Shown: positions 1 to 12,156, counted from the stretch's first letter. The stretch: 64,000 nucleotides of DNA from Actinostola sp. cb2023 (GCA_033675265.1 JAUJYZ010000798.1:1-64000), one strand, 5' to 3'. The notes: generated by a model from the letters alone, not told the origin. Numbers and translations: made by a program.

Positions 1-430
1 TAGTTTCGAAATAAAAAGCTAAGCTAAGTTAAGCTTACTTTCTTTCTTTATTACTTATTCAGAGTAACTTAAGCTAAGTTAAGCTTATGAGTTATGTTCA
101 AGCAAAATAATTTCTAATTAAAAATTGTTCTTGAGGGAATAGACTATGTCGAAGTTTATATAGTCACCAAAAAACAAGGTACAATAGCTTTTTATAATTT
201 CATGTGCATAAATATCGTATAATCTATAAGCTTATTAGAAAATAACATATTATTTTCCCTGCTTACAATGTACATGTATCTACATGTAATTTACATGTAT
301 AAGCTTAAAACAATTAATTGTTTCAAGTTATTTAATATAAATGTTTGATTTGCATCAAGTAGAAAAAAACCTGCTCGCAGGATAGCATTGTATACATGTA
401 TAACTTAATATTTCAAAAATGTTTTCACAG
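1..430. other. AT-rich non-coding left edge
   Basis: I see no gene here. The stretch is AT-rich and carries several copies of the palindrome TACATGTA and its variants (about 268-300 and 393-400). The last 20 bases are a usable 3' splice site leading into the candidate exon at 431. Confidence 0.5.
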
Positions 431-545
431 TTTCATGTCAGATCTTCAGCTACCCTAGAAGACAAAGTCATACGACATCTCAGCCTACCATTATGTGTGG
501 TGTTGAAACTGAGGAATGAGATTGTTAAGCTACATGTATCAACAG
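431..545 (+). CDS. Candidate internal exon, function unknown
   Basis: A plausible coding exon. It is preceded by a splice acceptor (gttttcacag) and followed by a donor (CAACAG|gtacag), with one frame open across it. The frame gives about 38 residues with an alternation of charged and hydrophobic residues (for example IRHLSLPLCVVLKLRNEIV). I do not recognise the family. It lies on the same strand as the exons at 8976 and 12059 and could be an upstream exon of that gene. It ends in phase 1, which would run into a stop if joined directly to the 8976 exon, so at least one exon would have to lie between, or it belongs to another gene. Confidence 0.35.
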
Positions 546-3325
546 GTACAGTAACATGCATGTATATGTGCCTTTACATGTATGTTCTATCTATTGAAAG
601 AGTAATGAAGTCCTGCAAAATTAAGGTCTAAGGAGGCAAAAAATTCCCCTGTCTATAGCAATAATTATTGCCAATTTCTTTAACAACACAGATATGTAAA
701 GTTTTATAATACTATTACTGTGTTTAAATTGAGGTACCGGTAATCTCTCTAGTCTTTAATAGATGTTGATATAGTCCCATGTACCATCAAACCTTTGCAT
801 GAGGCTGGAGTTGAGCTTGCAATGATAGAGTTACGCTCGCTACGCTCGTGGTTCCACTTGAGTTTTGATCATTTTCTGACGTCATTTCTATGGTCGATAA
901 GAGTACAGACTATAGAAAAGTGACTTTGATTTGTTGTTTTTTTACAACAATGTTTACTCAGGAAAGCGGAAAAGGCTCCCAAAACAACAAATAAATTTCA
1001 AAGAAAATCTGATTCAATTGCGCACGCTGGTTCCGTGCGCGAGCAAAACGTCATTCTATGCGTCCGTCCTCTTATCGACAATGGCTGTTATCCAATCAGC
1101 GCGCGAGAAATTCATAGATTGTGGTAAAATCCATTTTTATCATTGTTTAACATCTACAGTATATGACCATCCATTGCCTAGATTAGCTTGCTAATGGCAA
1201 TTAGCATAAACCATCCAGTGGTCTATCGCAAATCCTGCAATCTGATTAGTTGGCTACTAGTGGTCTACAGTATCAGCTCATAGACCCCAAGTATTAAGGT
1301 AACAAACAAATTTGTCATCGTGTTTTGCTAATGTTTCAGAGGAGTTCCTCGGCAAATTATTGTCTGCATGTTGCTGGTTTCTGTCATTTTCTACTGTCAG
1401 ACCTACTGGATGGTTTATGCTAAAACAATTAGACTACATTTACTTGTTCTAGTTTTCTCTTAATTATAATGGATAGTTAACTCGGCACTACATGTATGCA
1501 CAGTCTAATAATAAGTTGTTTTAAAATTATCACGACTAAATTTATATCTAAGTTCAACTCAAGCCTTGGCCCCATACAAAGGTCCAATGCAAAGGCTTGG
1601 TTACTTTTTAAGTTGGTGCAGGGAATTGTACTAGTAACATGTAATTTGATGTACATGCTAATTACACATGCATGCTCTACTACATGTAAGTCACGCAACG
1701 AGTGACCAAACACTGTTTTCTGCACTATTTTCTGAAATAGTTCCCTAAAATCTAAGGATGTTTTTGATTGTATTTTTGCCGTTGACTGATCCGTTCTGAG
1801 CATGGAAATTCTGCTTTAAATTGTGCAAGTATTAAATACATGTAGGCTAAAACTACTTCTGTATGATGATACAATACGCTGAATTATTACATGTACATTA
1901 GGTTTCCTTTGTTTTATTACTGGGTTTGTAAAAAACTGCAGTTGGTTTTCATTCATTTGTGAAATCATTTTGCAAGGAATTCATACCAGTAGTAATTTTT
2001 TTTTGTCGACTAGCGTCGTATGGTTCTCACATTCGTTTCTAACCCTCCGCCACTGCTTCATTTCTAGTCTTGTCTGTTTGATACTGTTATCCATTATACT
2101 AGTTTTTCAATAATTTGTATTGTTATTCATTACGTTTGTACATGCAGTGAAAATGGATTAAATTAAACTAAATTAGTAGCTAGCATACTTGTATATATTT
2201 ACGTGCAATTTAGTTTGATTAAAACTGTTCAAGGTTTTGTTGTCGAGTGCCGGGCAATTTCCAAATTCTGCATGTTCTACTGAGTCACGCAACAAGTAAC
2301 CAAACACTGATTTGATCACTATATAAATATTATCTCAGATCTAAACAATATACAAATGTACATGTACCTACGATATGTTGACTCAGCACATTTCATCACT
2401 AGACTGATTCCATAAGTCGGTCTGTTCGCTCTTTGTCGATTCCGACTTTTGCTCACCAACCGACTTATAACACGTACATCTTGGTTCATTTGGATCGGCG
2501 TTAGAGATTTTGAAACAATTTTGACCAATCACAGAACAGTTCTTATTGCTCTAAACTACTTCCGTTGTGAACTCTTCAAAGATCCAAAAGATCATTCTGA
2601 AGCCATTTTGTGAGCCATGTTTAGTGAAAGAAAGGATTTCTTTAAATAATTTGGGGGAGAGGCAATTTAGAGGGCTCTATTCAATCGGAATATGCATTTG
2701 TTATTGTTCCTAGTGCTGCCATTCAAAGCATTTCTTGTGGGAAATCACTCGATAAACGGCCGACTGATCATGATGGCCCGTCGAAAAGTCGTGCTATAAA
2801 CACCGACTAATACTGCAACTCTAAGTTTGGTTTGGACTTTGTTTGCTGGACAGCTGGAGGGAAACAAACTGCTTTATTTTTGTCTTTCTTTGTGTCCTGT
2901 GATTTTCCACGTTAGAATGGCCTTGGTCGAAGCAGCATTTATCCGTGTCATTTTCCTCAAACATATTTGAAAAGCTTTTTTTTTCAAACATCCAGTCATT
3001 CTCTCTATTCACACATGGAGCCTCAGAATTTTGGGACGACAACAGACTTTTCGCTGAAATCTACATGTACGAGCATATTTCGGAAAAGCGTTCGGAAGGT
3101 GGATGCACAAGAGAAGGTGCCAAACTAGAACAAAAGAGCTGCATAATGAATCAACAACTTACAACTACTGAAACTGGTTGAAAAATGTTCTGATTTGAAG
3201 CCTACATTTTGTATATTTGGCGGTCTTAAAATGTTTCAATTAACTTGATTTTACAAGAACATATCAGCTACAATCTAAATTTGAGCATAATTTATCGATT
3301 GCATTTTTAATTATTACTTTTTACT
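546..3325. other. Non-coding stretch without recognised gene
   Basis: About 2.8 kb of AT-rich sequence. Short open frames near 1.5-1.8 kb and 2.8-3.2 kb lack splice sites or recognisable motifs and look incidental. A near-duplicate phrase (acgcaacgagtgaccaaacactg near 1692 and acgcaacaagtaaccaaacactg near 2287) shows an old repeat at two places. TACATGTA is frequent. Confidence 0.4.
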
Positions 3326-4256
3326 CTGGCCCTTCCGAAGGAAGCCCGAGTTATAAAATGGACTTTCTTGTTTTTATTATTATTTTTCTCATGGTCACGG
3401 AATGAAGAAAAAATGCGAAGAATGAAGAAAGAATGCGATGTATTTGATCGTATCGAGTTTCAAGATTTTTCAGCAGATAAGGGAAAACAAACCACACAGG
3501 ACTCAAGTAGACTTGAATCTTAGTTTTGAAAGCTTTTGTAGATCTTCAAGCTATTAAAGGTCAGGATTCTAGTTGATCGTTCGACGACTAGAAGTGGTAG
3601 AAGGACTAGAAGCTTGTGCTGGATCGAGAGAGAACAAGTCATCATGTTACTAAAAGCTCACGACCAGCGATGTAACTACATCTATTGACAGAAAGCTATA
3701 TGTACAGAAGTCATGCAAACAGTCGAGACTGAAAAGCAAATGAAATGAACTCAAAAACTATCATGACCTCGCTATGTCATGCTTGTTGCTAATTGTAATA
3801 GTACGTGTACAGTTATGTCCTTGAGTATTTATAATTAAACCGGCTCATGACCACCGATGTATAACTACCGGTACATCTATTGACAGAAAGCTATATGTAC
3901 AGAAGTCATGCAAACAGTCGAGCCAGTCGAGTTATTTTTTAGTAACTCATGATGGATGTTTATTTTATTCCACGTTTGAAAAATTCACAAGGAAAAGGAA
4001 TCGTAAAAATCGTACTTCAAAACTACATCAAAGCAAAGGCGAGAAAGGTCAATGTTCGAAAATCCGTGTTCTTTTCAGTACGATGACAGTTGTATGATCC
4101 TTGTCTGAGTCATACATTTATTACGCAATCTAATTTTAGAACCGCCACGTTAAGCGCTATTTAAAACAGAATTTCCACGCTCAAAACAGGTCAGTGAACG
4201 GCAAAAATACAATCGAAGTCAAAACATCCTTAGATTTTAGGGATCTATTACAGAAG

Positions 4257-5453
4257 AAGACGCTCAATGAGCGTATAGTCGGGCATTACGACAGTTGCGT
4301 GACGAGGGAGACTATATCGGTGAACATCGCCGATAAAGATCTCCGACTCTTCGACTCTGGTACGTATATCGTACGTATTTAAACGTACTTGAGGTCATTT
4401 GAGGTTGCATATTCATGGTCGCCAAAAACGTATAGAATAGTTTCCGAACGCCTATCGAACTAAATCCGAAAGTATGGCCGTGTTCACACTAGCACAAGTT
4501 AGATCGGTTCAGATCGGTCTAGACTGATCTAGACTGTTCACACTGGATTTAGATCGGTTCAGATCGATCTAAAAGTAGACCGGCTTTAGAGGTGGTCTAC
4601 TTTTAGTTCGAATTAAAGTAAACCGGTTTAGTGCTAGTGTGAACAGTACGATCTAAAACTAAGCCGATCTAGGACCAGTCTCTTCAAACATCGGTCTGTC
4701 TTTCCTTCTCCAAGTCGTCCTGACAAACAATTAGGGCGAAAAAAACAAACGCATCTCAAGTCAATGCTCTGTTTCGTGCTCGCCGCTTTCTCGTAGATTA
4801 ACCATAAATATTCTCTTCTCTACAGTTCCCTTCCTCTTCTATTAACAGAGCCAGCCTTCGTTGCTTTTTACTTTTTGAAAAACTTGAAATTAATACGCTT
4901 GTCGTTAAAAAGAAAGAGTTTAAAAATGTCGCATTTATTGCAAATCGATCGCTCAGTTGTCTGCATTTTGAAATGTCAACATCGTTACTATGGATACATG
5001 GTGTACGATGCCGCCGACTAGCAAAATATCGTCAAGAAATTTGCCAGTGTGAACAGCCAAACCGATCGCGATCGGTTCATCAGAGCGGTTCAGATCGGTT
5101 CAGGCCGATGCAAGTGTGAACGCAACCGATCTATATTTGATTCGATTCAAATCTAGATCGATCTGAACCGATCTCAGTGTGAACATGGCCTATGATTCGC
5201 TCAAACGGTCGCTCAAACGGTCGCTCAAACGTGTGAAATAGTTTCCAAGCGTCTATCGAACTTAATCCGAAGCATTGTTCGCTCAGGGCAGATACTGAGA
5301 TAACTGACACTGTTCTTGTTATCTATGCACACCAAAAAACATATATAAATATTCTTTTTCTTCAACCAACTGGCATTCATTTTCAGGTTCTTCCTCACGC
5401 AACTGACATTCTCCTTTTCATAATGCCCGAGTGAACGCTCATTGAGCGTCTTG
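4257..5453. mobile_element. Inverted-repeat element (AAGACGCTCAATGAGCGT ends)
   Basis: About 55 bp at 4257-4310 recur inverted at 5396-5453. Both arms contain the palindrome CGCTCA-TGAGCG, the block TCGGGCATTA and the block AGTTGCGTGA. The arms are related to the right end of the surrounding element, as if two such ends face each other. The enclosed 1.1 kb has no gene and hosts a further insertion at 4476-5190. Confidence 0.45.
4476..5190. mobile_element. MITE with GGCC(G/A)TGTTCACACT inverted ends
   Basis: The 715-bp element begins GGCCGTGTTCACACT and ends AGTGTGAACATGGCC. The subterminal regions are dense in AGATCGGTTCAG / CTGAACCGATCT motifs in both orientations, and TAT flanks both sides as a possible 3-bp target duplication. 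It has no coding capacity. The GGCC..TGTTCACAC ends resemble ISL2EU/Harbinger-type MITEs of aquatic invertebrates (inference from end motif only). A related fragment lies at 45874-45970. Confidence 0.6.
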
Positions 5454-6055
5454 TTTTAGTAAAACTAGAACGAATGGTGGACAACAAGAGCAAAGTAAAC
5501 ACCTCATCGTGTATGACTCGAGCTCACATTTTCCGATATCATTGCAAGCGATTTCTCTCAACTTTTCCAGAAAGGTAGTTCAATATCATTGCAACAATTC
5601 AAGTCTAAAATTGAGTTTTAATACGCCAGATTTACTTGGATTTCAGGTGATTGATTTAATTGCTTTATTTACGCTTGAAGTATTTACTCAAAAACTTGAA
5701 TCGAAGATATCTCAAAAATGCTGAACAGAATTTGTTTGTATTCACTAGAACTAGAGACAATTATGCACACTATGATCACACAAGCATTTTTCCCAAAATA
5801 ATCCTAGAATCAAATTGAGAATATGTAAAAAGAGGAATTCTCTCTCAGCATTGCCATAGTATTCCATAAAACATACTTCATTAGAAACTTTGATCTTTCT
5901 GTAACAAGGTTGTAATACTCAATTTACCAATAGATTGTTCACAAATGCACAATCATGTTTCAAACGCAAGAGGTATCACTACGGAAAAATCCAATCGAGT
6001 CACCTTAAGAAGCCCAAGTTCACGCTATTAGAGCGTCTAGTTTCATAATCATTTT

Positions 6056-6268
6056 GTAATAACAAGTACATACATGTACATGCACATAATCACATTCTAG
6101 AAACTGTCTGAAATCTAGTATAAATATAAGTCTGTTATCCTTGTAAGTTAGTTGGTTCTCGGTTATAATAGCAGAGATCTGTGATCATGCAGTTGTAAAC
6201 TTGTGTCTCAATAAATCCAAGTCCTATGGCGAGAGTATGTCAGTGAGAAGTCTTGGTTCCGTTACACT
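6056..6268 (+). repeat. Possible solo LTR
   Basis: The segment starts TGTAATAAC and ends GTTCCGTTACA. It contains a TATA-like tataaata about 60 bp in and a polyadenylation-like tcaataaatcc near 6210, the order expected in an LTR. I could not find a matching target duplication, so this is tentative. Confidence 0.25.
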
Positions 6269-7097
6269 ATGAAGACAATCAGAGGCTGTATATATTTTGC
6301 AAATAATAATTGTTTTTTTTTTTTTTTTTACTTTTTACATTATTGTATTATATAGCGTAATATCAGAGGCCCTAACTTTAAGCTATTGTTCATTTGTACT
6401 GAATTGGTATTTTTTATATCAATATTATTGCAATTGGGTGAATTAACATTACATAACATTTATTTTATAGTGGCAATTAAGGTACTGGAGGACTACGGGT
6501 GTCGGCAGACACTATAATGTATATAGCCTTCATCAGGCTCAAGAAAACTCCCTGCTGGCATAAGCTACCTTAATGAAAAGGAAATGATCTATTGATGTTA
6601 TCAAGTGAAAGGTCACAGGATTGTGACAATCAACAGAGAAAAATGGAAATATTTTATTTGCAACAAGCTTCTCATATATGAGAAAGTGCTTACAAAAACC
6701 AAGATGTACATGTAAGTAAAGAACATATTATTGTGTGTGTTGTGATTCAAAATGATTTTTGGTTCAAATTATTTTGAACTGGTTTAATTTATTTTGAACT
6801 GGTTCAAATTAAGGAGGGAGGGAGGGAGGAAGGAAGGAAGGAAGTACCTACAGTATGGTAAACATAAATTATTAAGCGACCTCTGGCTGTTGGCTGTATT
6901 GCAATGGAACTAATAGAAAGAATATTATTTATCTTTTATTTGCTATCGCATTGTGAAAGCAGTACATTGTACATGTATATATTTTGTTAAATGTTTTTCC
7001 ATCAGCCGCAATGCAACATTGATACCACTAAACATACTCTTTCCATTGCTGCCAGTAAATACTGAATAATCACATATTAATTGAGTGGGAAACAGTA
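6269..7097. other. Non-coding, purine microsatellite
   Basis: No gene seen. It includes a poly-T run near 6310 and a GGGA/GGAA purine microsatellite at about 6811-6844. Confidence 0.5.
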
Positions 7098-7998
7098 TAG
7101 CCTGCGTAGCCCGGCGCTGGGAAGAAAAGGTAGGGGAAGAGAGGGGGGGGGAGGGGAGGGGAGGGGAAGGGGGACTGGGGAGGAGGGGAAGGACGGGGAG
7201 TGGGGATTGGGGAGGAGAGGAGGTAGGGAGCGCCTGCCGCCATCCTATTGTTTGATCGTATTTCTACGTGCTCTCAGAGAACGTAGAATTCCCATTGGTT
7301 GAGAAGGAGAAGGTGTCGAGTGACGACGAGCAGTACTTAACAGACGTTGTAAATTTAGCTCTGGTACTATTGTAACAACAACAACATGACCACAAAGGAT
7401 TTATTAATTTATCGTAATAGTAGCGTCGTTACGTCTAACGGCTTCTTCTCTCTCCGGCTCGTGGAACAGTATTGATACTGGTTTATAGATGATATACTTT
7501 CTGGAAAGTATTCGATTGTATGCCTCTGCCGAATGTACCACGGACAAAAAGTGGTAATTGACGAAGCTACGGTTTACAAAGCACACGAGACTCAGTGCGC
7601 TGTTCAGAGACTTCAAAGACAGTCATCCCGATATCACTAAGGCCTTCGGCTAGTACAAGTTCCTTCTGTAGGAAGGTTTAAATGTATTTGTGTAAGATTG
7701 ATGCTTTGTTTATTTTCGTCTCGTCTCGAAGACGTTACATTGTAGCTTACTATTCGAGGTTATTCGATTTCAACTGATAACATAGCCATTGAATTATTTG
7801 ACAGCAAACGGAAGTTTGCCAGATTGGATGATTTTTGACAAGCACCATTGACATTTGACGAGAGGCGGATAACGCGCAAACAATAGGATGGCGGCAGGCG
7901 CTCCCTCTCTCCTCTCCTCCCCAGTCCCCTCCTTCCCCTCCCCTCCCCTCCCCCTCTCTTCCCCTCCTTTTTTCCTTTGCGCCGGGCTACGCAGGCTA
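7098..7998. mobile_element. MULE-type MITE, 9-bp target duplication
   Basis: The element starts TAGCCTGCGTAGCCCGGCG and ends with the inverse, CGCCGGGCTACGCAGGCTA. It is flanked by a perfect 9-bp duplication, GAAACAGTA (7089-7097 and 7999-8007). The inverted repeats extend about 200 bp inward as a G-rich strand on the left (7127-7235) and a C-rich strand on the right (7895-7980), meeting at GCGCCTGCCGCCATCCTATTG and its complement. Long inverted repeats with 9-bp duplications point to the Mutator superfamily (established for that group). No transposase is present. The unique centre (7330-7860) is not recognised and could be captured sequence. A second member is at 60756-61916. Confidence 0.8.
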
Positions 7999-8007
7999 GA
8001 AACAGTA

Positions 8008-8975
8008 CAATTCAGTTACTGTACCTCTATTTAGTCTCTGGTGGAGGAGAGGGGGCTATTCTTTTTTTGAAAGGGTACACGGTAGGGTATACAAGGAAAC
8101 CACACACTACATATATATTCTGAAGAGTGCCCAGTTGAGCTGGATAAAAAGACATACATGTATTGTAAAATAAAATAGAGGAAGTGGACTAAATTATTAT
8201 TATATTATTTACTGTATTATTATTATTATTATTATGAAATAGATGAAATACAGTAGAGTGATTACAATACACCAGTGAAATACGATAGATATTAGTCCAA
8301 TAAACATTAGTAGACTCTAATAATTATTATTCTGTTGTTTTTTTTTGTTTTCAGTTTAACAAATTGACATCACTTTTTTATGCGTCTGTCCTCTTATTGA
8401 CAATAAATTTTGTCAATACATTGTCAAAGTAGTGTGGATCCATCCACGAAGCGACAGCAAATAAGAAAAATTATTCAAACATGTTTACACACCATCTTGT
8501 ATTTCTCTTACAAATTTATTGACTATTTCGTGCAGTTCGTAGTCATTTACATGTAGTGTCGCAAAGCGAATGCTATCATTTCCTTTCTGTTCTGACTCAA
8601 CTTCCTCCAGAGACAAGCATAGTTTTTCAATTTCTTCAAGAAATTCAACTTGGAACGAAGGAAAATCGTCTATTGATGAAATTTTTCTCCATCGATCTTC
8701 AGCTTTGTATGTGCCATTTTGTTTTTAATCTTGTCTGTCCTCTTATTGAAAATTAACCAATCAGCGCGCGAGAAATGTGTAAGTTATTGTAAAATGACTA
8801 TTAGATACTACATGTAACTACGGTATTTTATTTCACGGGTTTATTGCAATCACTCTAATATTGTACTTGATACTGATTCTTCCAATCCAAGAGTAACAAA
8901 ATGGACTTTTACCCTTCTTAATTATACATGTACTGTACAGTATAACAACAACTTATTACATCTTTTATATTTTAG
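8008..8975. other. Non-coding, presumptive intron
   Basis: No gene seen. There is an ATT microsatellite near 8195-8235. The stretch ends in a polypyrimidine-rich acceptor (tcttttatattttag) at 8961-8975. Confidence 0.45.
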
Positions 8976-9053
8976 GAAATTGGAAATGATTATGTGAGAA
9001 AGAGACGAGAAAATACCAAAGCAAACAAAAACGAATTGTTGAAAATAGAACTG
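8976..9053 (+). CDS. Internal coding exon, charged coiled-coil-like
   Basis: A 78-nt, phase 0-0 exon bounded by a good acceptor (ttatattttag) and donor (CTG|gtaagaa). It encodes 26 residues, highly charged (YVRKRRENTKANKNELLKI core), of the kind seen in helical or coiled-coil tails. It joins in frame to the terminal exon at 12059, whose first codon is complete. I do not recognise the family. Both splice sites and the matching phase make a real exon likely. The function is unknown. Confidence 0.6.
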
Positions 9054-10289
9054 GTAAGAATTTAATTATGTTACTATAATCGAATGTCAAACAGGTTAGA
9101 ATGAGGATAAATGTTTAAAGTCCATATAACCCTAGCCTCCTAAAGCAGACGTGTGTCCAGGCTTCTGTTTTACTTCGCTGGACACTAGCGTCTACTCAGA
9201 TGAACCATACATCCCTTTCCGATTGTGTTACGCACAGCGATCAACTAACAGTGCAAGATAGTCGTGTTTTGGCATTAAGTTTTGTGTTTTAACGACGAAA
9301 TTAATGCTAATTTTGGCAGTCCCAAGCATAATAGTTTTATTTCTCAAAAATGCTACATTGAATTCTCAAAGTTGAGACTTTCTAAACTGAAAGAGCAAAG
9401 GTGAAGCTTTCCTGGGGCATGACGTTTTCCTCAAAGAATTAGGTACCAGATTCCGTTTTCGTACCTCAAACATTGCCTATATTTCAACGTTCCGTTCATG
9501 GCGCTCAGTACACCTTTTTAAAACCAAATTTGAAAAATAACTACAAAAGTAACACACAAATATATACTATGTCAGTAGAAAAGACCAAGAAACGTTTATT
9601 AAGTATGCTGAATGTCGTTGTTGTAGTGCTAGAGATGAACACACACCGACTGTTCCAAGTTGCCTTATAATTTAGCCGAAAATTTTCAGTCATCAGGCGG
9701 GTTTTTAAAAACTGCAAATTTCTCCTAAAATAAAAATCGCTGGAACTTTTTAGTATTTTTCCCTAAAATAGGTCATCGAAAGGAATGATATGGCGAAAGA
9801 AAATTAAATTCGATTTTTTTTAGTTGACCGGCAAATCTCGATTCGTACTGACATCCTCTCTTAAGCATCCAATATAATAATATAATATATAAGAACCAGT
9901 TCAACCTGACAAATTGAAGCAGGTTCTTACATGTATGTGAAAAATGACTAAAGCTCAGAACACACTGGTACAGTCGGTGCTGAATATGCAGAAATATTAT
10001 ATTTACTATACAGTTGGGTTGTCAATGTTTAGTGTGAATATTAGACCTTTCAGGGTCAATACATGTACATGTAGTTCACTAATTAAAGCAAATTGTAAGG
10101 AAATACACCATTGTATCAGGAACAATAATTGTAATGTGTAACAATAATTATTATTATTAATATAGTTTTTTTGCCCTGTAAATAAGATTCAACCTGTTAC
10201 AACCTATTCAGCCTGATTTCTCACTAGACACCCAATATATAAGAACCATTTCAGTCTGACTTGGAAAAATAGGGGTTCTTTTTATGCAG

Positions 10290-10745
10290 GTTTTTACTGT
10301 ACTGTCATGTATAACTGCATTGTACTAACTGTCATGTGTAGCTGTACTACCGTCATGTGTAACTACTACTGTCATGTGTAACTGTACTACTGTCATGTGT
10401 AGCTGTACTACTGTCATGTGTGTAACTGTAATACTGTCATGTGTAACTACTACTGTCATGTGTAACTACTACTGTCATGTGTACATGTAACTGTACTACT
10501 GTCATGTGTAGCTGTACTACTGTCATGTGTAACTACATTGTACTACTGTCATGTGTACATGTAACTGTACTACTGTCATGTGTAGCTGTACTACTGTCAT
10601 GTGTAGCTGTACTACGGTCATGTGTAGCTGTACTACTGTCATGTGTAGCTGTACTACTGTTATGTGTAACTACTACTGTCATGTGTAGCTGTACTACTAT
10701 CATACAATACAATACAATGCAATAACTTTTGTACTACTGTCATGT
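10290..10745. repeat. Minisatellite of TACTGTCATGTGTA units
   Basis: About 20 degenerate units of roughly 16-24 bp share the core CTACTGTCATGTGTA, with AACTGTA or GCTGTA linkers. The frame at 10477-10725 that reads through it (CTTVMC / AVLLSCV) is an artefact of the repeat. Two or three units recur inverted at about 11555-11600. Confidence 0.85.
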
Positions 10746-11064
10746 GTGGAAGTCGAAATATGTCAATATTCATCTGACACATACATTTGTCAAATTTTAG
10801 TGGTCAATTTTCTGAATTCAAATGATTTCATATAAAGTAAGTTATCCATTTTTTTATAACGTTTTTCATGCGTTGATAAAATGAATTTAAGACAGCATAC
10901 TGAAAAAATTGTTGTCCGCCATTATTGAAGTGTCAACTAATCGCCCTGCGAAATTAAGTCGGTCAGCTCTTCGTGTCTCTGCACAATTGTCTTTGCTATT
11001 GTTTTGCTTTGTATTGTTTTGTGTAGCTACATGTGCAGCTATGTGAAGATCTTGCCTCTGTATC

Positions 11065-11475
11065 CATGATGACGTCACTTACTCCAAATACTCAACACAA
11101 ATCAATTGATTGTTATAACTTAGAGGATAATATTGAAGATTTGCCAAGTGATTCGTCACTTTTTTTAGATTCTTCAGATATTCCTGTGTGCTGACTTCAC
11201 ATTCGCATAATATATTTGCCACCTTAGTTTATTTGGTTGAGTAAGTGACGTCACTTCCTGGCGACAACTGTTTAATGGCGGACGTGAAGTTAATGGCAAA
11301 TTTTCAAATTTGGATGTATTTCACTTAGACTACTCAGAAAACGTTTGCAAAATAATCATTTCATCTGTTCTCAATGCAAATGGAAACTTCTTTTTAGTAG
11401 AAGATGTTTGCGAGAAGGTGAAGGTTTTAAGTAATTCCATTCAAAGCCTCCTTGACAATGTGGACTTATAATACA
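11065..11475 (+). other. Two short coding-like frames, possible gene fragment
   Basis: One frame runs from an ATG at about 11068 to a TGA near 11190 and is acidic and serine-rich (LPSDSSLFLDSSDIP). A second, stop to stop without a good ATG, ends near 11472 (NGNFFLVEDVCEKVKVL core) and looks codon-like. Each is preceded by an inverted copy of GACGTCACTTACTC (near 11072 and 11243). I cannot name either. They may be pieces of one captured gene or decayed exons. Confidence 0.25.
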
Positions 11476-12058
11476 TGTACATGTACAATGTATATACAGT
11501 TTGAACAATGATTCTAGATCTTCCTGATGACAGTAGTAAAATGTTTATGACATTAATGCAGTCGCACATGACAGTAGTACAGTTACACATGACAGTTGTA
11601 AGATGTATTTGACAGTAGTGCAGTCTCATTGCAAAACATTATACGTGGTATGCACAGTGAAAGCACAATTAAAATTCTGCAAAATAGCCCCTCAACTTAC
11701 CTTTATAAAATTTTGGATTTTCCCACTCAAAAGAAAGACAGCAAGCCCAAGATTTATGTCTGATAAGAAAACTCATCAATATTCAATCAATCTGGCCATG
11801 TCGATTTCAATTTATTACAATTAAGAATAATAATGCTTAATTTAAACACGAAGGGTTAGTGTCCGGCATTAGGGACTGTCTGGAATTAGGACACACTGTA
11901 CGGTGAAATTGGTCCTGAAGTTGTGGTTATAGGACTTAAGTGATTACCCACACTAGCATTTTGAGATGAGATATATAGGAAGTATTTTGTCCTCCATGGT
12001 ATTGTTATTTTAATCTATTCAAATAGAAAAACATTAAAACCTTTCTCTCTGATTACAG

Positions 12059-12139
12059 CTTAACAAACCACAGGCAACAAGAACAATGGCTGAAGCAACT
12101 CAAACAAGAGCAGATGAAACTGCTGAAAAATGCATGTAA
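12059..12139 (+). CDS. Terminal coding exon with stop
   Basis: The acceptor gattacag is followed by 26 codons in phase 0 and a TAA at 12137. The peptide (QATRTMAEATQTRADETAEK core) is polar and helix-prone like the exon at 8976. A canonical AATAAA follows 18 nt after the stop, so this is probably the last exon of the plus-strand gene. The two exons give only the last 52 residues of the protein. No domain is recognisable. Confidence 0.6.
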   Translation, partial: LNKPQATRTMAEATQTRADETAEKCM

Positions 12140-12156
12140 AAAATAGCTTAGTGTGT

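Larger units (their letters stand above)
3326..6040 (+). mobile_element. Nested non-autonomous element, Helitron-like ends
   Basis: The left end is a hairpin (about 3326-3352, CCTTCC gaa GGAAGCCCGAG). The right end is GAAGCCCAAGTTC followed by a hairpin (ACGCT..AGAGCGT) and the tetranucleotide CTAG directly before T at 6040. The same pair of ends delimits the shorter element at 25053-25726. A 3' hairpin followed by CTRR-T is a Helitron hallmark, but here the hairpin abuts CTAG instead of lying about 10 bases upstream, so a Helentron-like or other terminal-hairpin element is equally possible. No protein remains. The interior is itself invaded by the inverted-repeat elements at 4257-5453 and 4476-5190. 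Confidence 0.4.
9054..12058 (+). other. Intron of the plus-strand gene
   Basis: Between the donor at 9054 and the acceptor at 12058 (ctttctctctgattacag) I see mostly non-coding DNA: a GTGTCCAGGC-type inverted motif near 9150-9195, AT-rich runs, the minisatellite at 10290-10745 and two short coding-like frames at 11065-11475. Confidence 0.5.

Noticed and set aside
2821..3181. Overlapping frames of 73 and 78 residues on opposite strands
   Set aside because: Neither has splice sites, a recognisable motif or a neighbour on the same strand. Antisense to each other.
7081..7302. 73-residue Gly/Arg-rich frame
   Set aside because: Lies in the G-rich arm of a MITE. Composition-driven.
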